From Mycolicibacterium phlei (GTDB lineage: Bacteria; Actinomycetota; Actinomycetes; Mycobacteriales; Mycobacteriaceae): a stretch of 64,000 nt of DNA. Below the pieces are notes generated by a model, which did no database searches, had not been told where the DNA came from, and saw only the letters and a program-made list of their open reading frames with translations. Numbering within the stretch: position 1 is the stretch's first letter; every line of letters starts with the position of its first letter. The DNA is taken from positions 2,728,001 through 2,792,000 of the forward strand of contig NZ_CP014475.1 in NCBI RefSeq assembly GCF_001583415.1, given 5' to 3'. A program made the translations under genes and the position numbers. Positions 59,279-64,000 of this stretch are shown piece after piece.

Positions 59279-59827
59279 GTGCACCGCACCACTCGTGTCG
59301 CACTCCTGGGCGCCGTCGCGATCGCGACGGCGCTCGGGTTATGCGCATGCGGTGACGACTCCCCCTCGGGAGCACCGGGTTCGGTGGCCACACCGCCGCC
59401 GATCACCCCGCCGCCGACCGTGCCGCCCAGCGAGACCACGGCCCCGGTCGCGCCGCTGCCGCCGCCGGAGGCACTGACCGACGTGCTGGCCCGGCTCACC
59501 GACCCCGCGGTCCCGGGCACCGACAAACTCGACGTCATCGAGGACGCCACCCCGTCCGACGCCGCGTCGATGGACCGGTTCGTCGCCGCCCTGCGCGACG
59601 GCCACTACGCCCCGCTGACGTTCGAGGCCAAGGATCTGACCTGGGCCGACGGCCAGCCGGGCGTCGTCCTCGCCGTCGTGACGATCAGGACCGCCAATCC
59701 GCAGGCCGGCGACTTCACGTTCCCGATGGAGTTCCGCTTCGACGACGGCCACTGGCAGCTGGGCCGTCGCACCTCCGACTCCCTGCTGCAGATCGGCGAG
59801 ACCGCCACCCCCACGCCGACACCCTGA
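59279..59827 (+). CDS. lppK: Lipoprotein LppK
   Basis: 182-aa lipoprotein, lipobox GLCAC. Proline-rich linker, then LTDVLARLTDPAVPGTDKLD...FTFPMEFRFDDGHWQLGRRT as in M. tuberculosis Rv2116. Follows the MTB12-like gene by 7 bp and shares its overall fold pattern. GTG 59279 start. Confidence 0.87.
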   Translation: MHRTTRVALLGAVAIATALGLCACGDDSPSGAPGSVATPPPITPPPTVPPSETTAPVAPLPPPEALTDVLARLTDPAVPGTDKLDVIEDATPSDAASMDRFVAALRDGHYAPLTFEAKDLTWADGQPGVVLAVVTIRTANPQAGDFTFPMEFRFDDGHWQLGRRTSDSLLQIGETATPTPTP

Positions 59828-59833
59828 CCGGCC

Positions 59834-60130
59834 GTGTGGATCGGCTGGCTGGAGTTCGACCTGCTGCTCGGCGACGTGCGCTCGCTCAAGCAGAAGCGTT
59901 CCGTGATCCGTCCGGTGATCGCCGAGCTGCAGCGCCGGTTCGCGGTGTCGGCGGCCGAGACCGGCGCCCAGGACCTGTACCGGCGCGCGCACATCGGGGT
60001 GGGTCTGGTGGCCGCCGACCGTGCCCACGTGGTCGACGTGCTCGACGCGGCCGAACGGCTGGTGGCCGCCCGCCCGGAGCTGGAGCTGCTGTCGGTGCGG
60101 CGGGGTCTGCGCCGCAGCGACGACGAGTAG
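59834..60130 (+). CDS. DUF503 protein
   Basis: 98-aa (VWIGWLEFDLLLGDVRSLKQ...KRSVIRPVIAELQRRFAVSA AE), the conserved DUF503/YlxP-like core, Rv2117 position. GTG start 6 bp after lppK. Function unclear. Confidence 0.87.
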   Translation: MWIGWLEFDLLLGDVRSLKQKRSVIRPVIAELQRRFAVSAAETGAQDLYRRAHIGVGLVAADRAHVVDVLDAAERLVAARPELELLSVRRGLRRSDDE

Positions 60131-60136
60131 GCCCCG

Positions 60137-61899
<1,763 letters not shown>

Positions 61900-61903
<4 letters not shown>

Positions 61904-62682
61904 TCGACTGCCTGTACCGCCGTGTCGGCGTCGAGGGCGACTATCAGGTGTTCGACTCGACCGACGGCACCCGCAGCAACTGGGATTCCGAGATCCAGCA
62001 CGGCTCACCGCCGTTGGCGTTGATGACCCGGCTGATCGAGGACCTCGCCGCCGGCACCGGGCTGCGGGTCGGCCGGTTGACGCTGGACATCCTCGGGGCG
62101 ATCCCCGTGACGCGGGTGCGGGCGCGGGCGTGGGTGCAGCGGCCGGGCCGGCGGATCTCGCTGATGGTCGCGGAGATGTCGGCGGGTGAGCGTGTGGTCG
62201 CGCGGGTGTCGGCGTGGCTGCTGGCGCCCAGCGACACCGCCGACGTGGCGTTGGACCGCTATCCCCCGCTGGTCGAGGGCGCGGCGGTGCCGTCGCCGCA
62301 CCGCTGGCCGAGTTCGACGGGCTACCTGGACGCCGTGAGCTGGCGCTGGCAGCCCGACACCGGCGACACCGGTTCCGTGGTGTGGATGAGTCCGCTTGTG
62401 CCGCTGATCGATTCGGAGCCGACGACGGCGCTGCAACGGCTGGCGATGGTGGTCGACAGCGCGAACGGGGCGGGTGCGGCGCTGGACGCCGAGCGGTTCG
62501 TGTTCATGAACACCGACACGGCGGTGCATCTGCACCGACTGCCCGAGGGCGACGACTTCGCGCTGCGGGCGCGGGGGTCAATCGGGCCCGACGGCATCGG
62601 GGTGACCACCGCCGAACTGTTCGACCGGCGCGGTTTCATCGGCACGTCCGCGCAGACGCTTCTGGTACAAAGACGCTCATGA
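61900..62682 (+). CDS. Hotdog-fold acyl-CoA thioesterase-like protein
   Basis: 260-aa double-hotdog TesB-like protein: HGSPPLALMTRLIEDLAAGT, RLTLDILGAIPVTRVRARAW, TALQRLAMVVDSANGAGAAL (Asp region), ending FDRRGFIGTSAQTLLVQRRS. GTG 61900 overlaps the nuclease stop (GTGA), so translation is coupled to it. Substrate unknown. Confidence 0.82.
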
Positions 62683-62736
62683 CCGCCGACCTCCGCTGGC
62701 AGTTACTCCGGGCGGCGCGCGCTGCGTAGGGTTCCG

Positions 62737-63786
62737 ATGGGACGCGACGAGTACGAGTTCACGACCGCTGCCCTGCGCGACGCGGGATATCTACGGGCGC
62801 TGAAGATCGTGATCGCCGTGCTCTGTCTGGCGATGGCGGTCCTAGGCTGGTTGATGCAGCTGCACCCGCTGGGCCCGCAGGGGCCCGTCGCCAGGGTGAT
62901 TCACGGTGCCGTATCCACTTCCGCTGTCGCCGTCGGCGTCGCGTGGCTGGTCGGGCGGTGGCCGTCCTACCGCACCGCGGTGCTGTTCGTCGCGTGGGCC
63001 GACATCGGCCTGGCCGTGGCGGCCTGGGTCTCGGGGGCACCCGCGTCGCAGATCAGCGCCACCACCCACATGACGCTGATCGGGGTGTTCGCCGCCTTCC
63101 TGATGGGCTGGCGGGTCCTGGTGTGCCACTGCCTGTTCGCGTTCGGCCTGATCCTGGCCCTGGTGGTGCGCGCCGCCGTCGTCGATCACGACCACTGGTT
63201 CGACCTGTACATCTACTACGCCCCGGCGCTCTCGACGGTGGTCGGTTTGCCCGTGCTCATTCAGGCCATCGTCGACGGCAGCAGGAGCGCCGTGCGCAGG
63301 GCCGCCAGGGATGCGCTGCGCGACCCGGCCACCGGGCTGCGCAACCGGCGCGGCATGTACGCCGCAGCGCGGGCCTCCACCCGCAGGCACCCGGCGGGAA
63401 CCGTGGTGGCGGCGGTGATCGATCTGGACAACTTCAAGGAGATCAACGACAGCGCGGGCCACCACGCCGGGGACGCGGCACTGCAGGCCGTCGCCGACGA
63501 GTTGCGGGCCCGGATTCGCCGCCCCCACGACGTCGCGGCCCGCACCGGCGGCGACGAGTTCGTCGTCATCGCGGTGTTGGAGTCGGCCGACGGGATCGAC
63601 AGCTTCGTCGAACGCATCGACGCGGCGATGCGCGCGGCGTCGTCGCACGTCACCGCCAGCGTCGGCGTCGCGCACGGGACGTGCGACGCCCACAACCTCG
63701 ACACCGTCGATGAGGTGCTGCGGCGCGCCGACCGGGCGATGTACCAGGCCAAACGCCAGGGCGGCAACCAGCTGGTGCGCGCCTGA
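62737..63786 (+). CDS. Membrane-anchored diguanylate cyclase (GGDEF)
   Basis: 349-aa. Six hydrophobic segments in residues ~22-185 form a sensor-like membrane domain; the GGDEF domain follows DPATGLRNRRGMYAAA. Active site RTGGDEFVV (~residues 268-276) and FKEIND are intact. RPHD exactly five residues before GGDEF is an inhibitory I-site. No EAL domain. Makes c-di-GMP. Confidence 0.92.
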   Translation: MGRDEYEFTTAALRDAGYLRALKIVIAVLCLAMAVLGWLMQLHPLGPQGPVARVIHGAVSTSAVAVGVAWLVGRWPSYRTAVLFVAWADIGLAVAAWVSGAPASQISATTHMTLIGVFAAFLMGWRVLVCHCLFAFGLILALVVRAAVVDHDHWFDLYIYYAPALSTVVGLPVLIQAIVDGSRSAVRRAARDALRDPATGLRNRRGMYAAARASTRRHPAGTVVAAVIDLDNFKEINDSAGHHAGDAALQAVADELRARIRRPHDVAARTGGDEFVVIAVLESADGIDSFVERIDAAMRAASSHVTASVGVAHGTCDAHNLDTVDEVLRRADRAMYQAKRQGGNQLVRA

Positions 63787-63789
63787 CGG

Positions 63790-64000
<211 letters not shown>

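Overview
The window is high-GC actinobacterial DNA, almost certainly from a rapidly growing, non-tuberculous mycobacterium (Mycolicibacterium-like). Much of it follows the M. tuberculosis order Rv2064 to Rv2119: cobGHIJ, cobKML, an SDR, an F420-type reductase, pepE, a 5'-3' exonuclease, helY, tatC-tatA, pafC-pafB-pafA, prcA-prcB-pup-dop, mpa, lppK, trmI and a RecB-like nuclease. The proteins are close to M. tuberculosis sequences known for these families. Many starts are preceded by TANNNT 6-7 nt upstream, the leaderless-mRNA signature common in mycobacteria.

Layout. 1-4.4 kb: FAD monooxygenase (partial) divergent from a TetR regulator, TrpB2, a small membrane protein and a doubly broken methyltransferase. 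4.5-9.9 kb: a zinc-economy locus, with CobW-like Mrf divergent from four cysteine-free ribosomal protein paralogues (L28, L33, S14, S18) around a Zur box, followed directly by a cobalamin riboswitch and a BtuFCD-like ABC transporter. 9.9-13.7 kb: an IS graveyard (complete IS3-family element, truncated IS30-family element, truncated IS3-family element, and a fragment of a fourth). 13.8-19.1 kb: a second zinc block, an AztABCD-type importer plus an extra beta-propeller lipoprotein, with two more Zur boxes. 19.1-22.6 kb: a decayed, gene-poor stretch with helicase-like and LysR remnants, a P450, and a TauD-type dioxygenase lacking its 5' end at the edge of conserved DNA.

23.2-31.9 kb: cobalamin biosynthesis (cobG-cobH-cobIJ and cobK-cobM-cobL) with a kinase-like gene between the two halves. 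31.9-33.0 kb: a clean IS481-family insertion with a 6-bp target duplication. 33-61 kb: the conserved backbone centred on Pup-proteasome genes, with a WXG-like/DUF1023 pair and an epoxide-hydrolase-like gene between pafA and prcA, two tandem membrane paralogues after dop, and a small catabolic cluster containing an aminotransferase/permease deletion scar. 61-64 kb: a frameshifted RecB-like nuclease, a thioesterase, a membrane diguanylate cyclase and the 3' end of uvrA.

Functionally, the first 19 kb looks like a zinc-starvation programme: it spares zinc (zinc-free ribosomal proteins), controls ribosomes (Mrf) and imports zinc (Azt). Three operator-like sequences share the core TGANNNNNANTNTCA. 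A corrinoid-controlled transporter sits directly downstream of the ribosomal operon. The most notable observations are this zinc/B12 arrangement and the several datable gene-decay events. All identifications are from reading the sequence; no database search was run.
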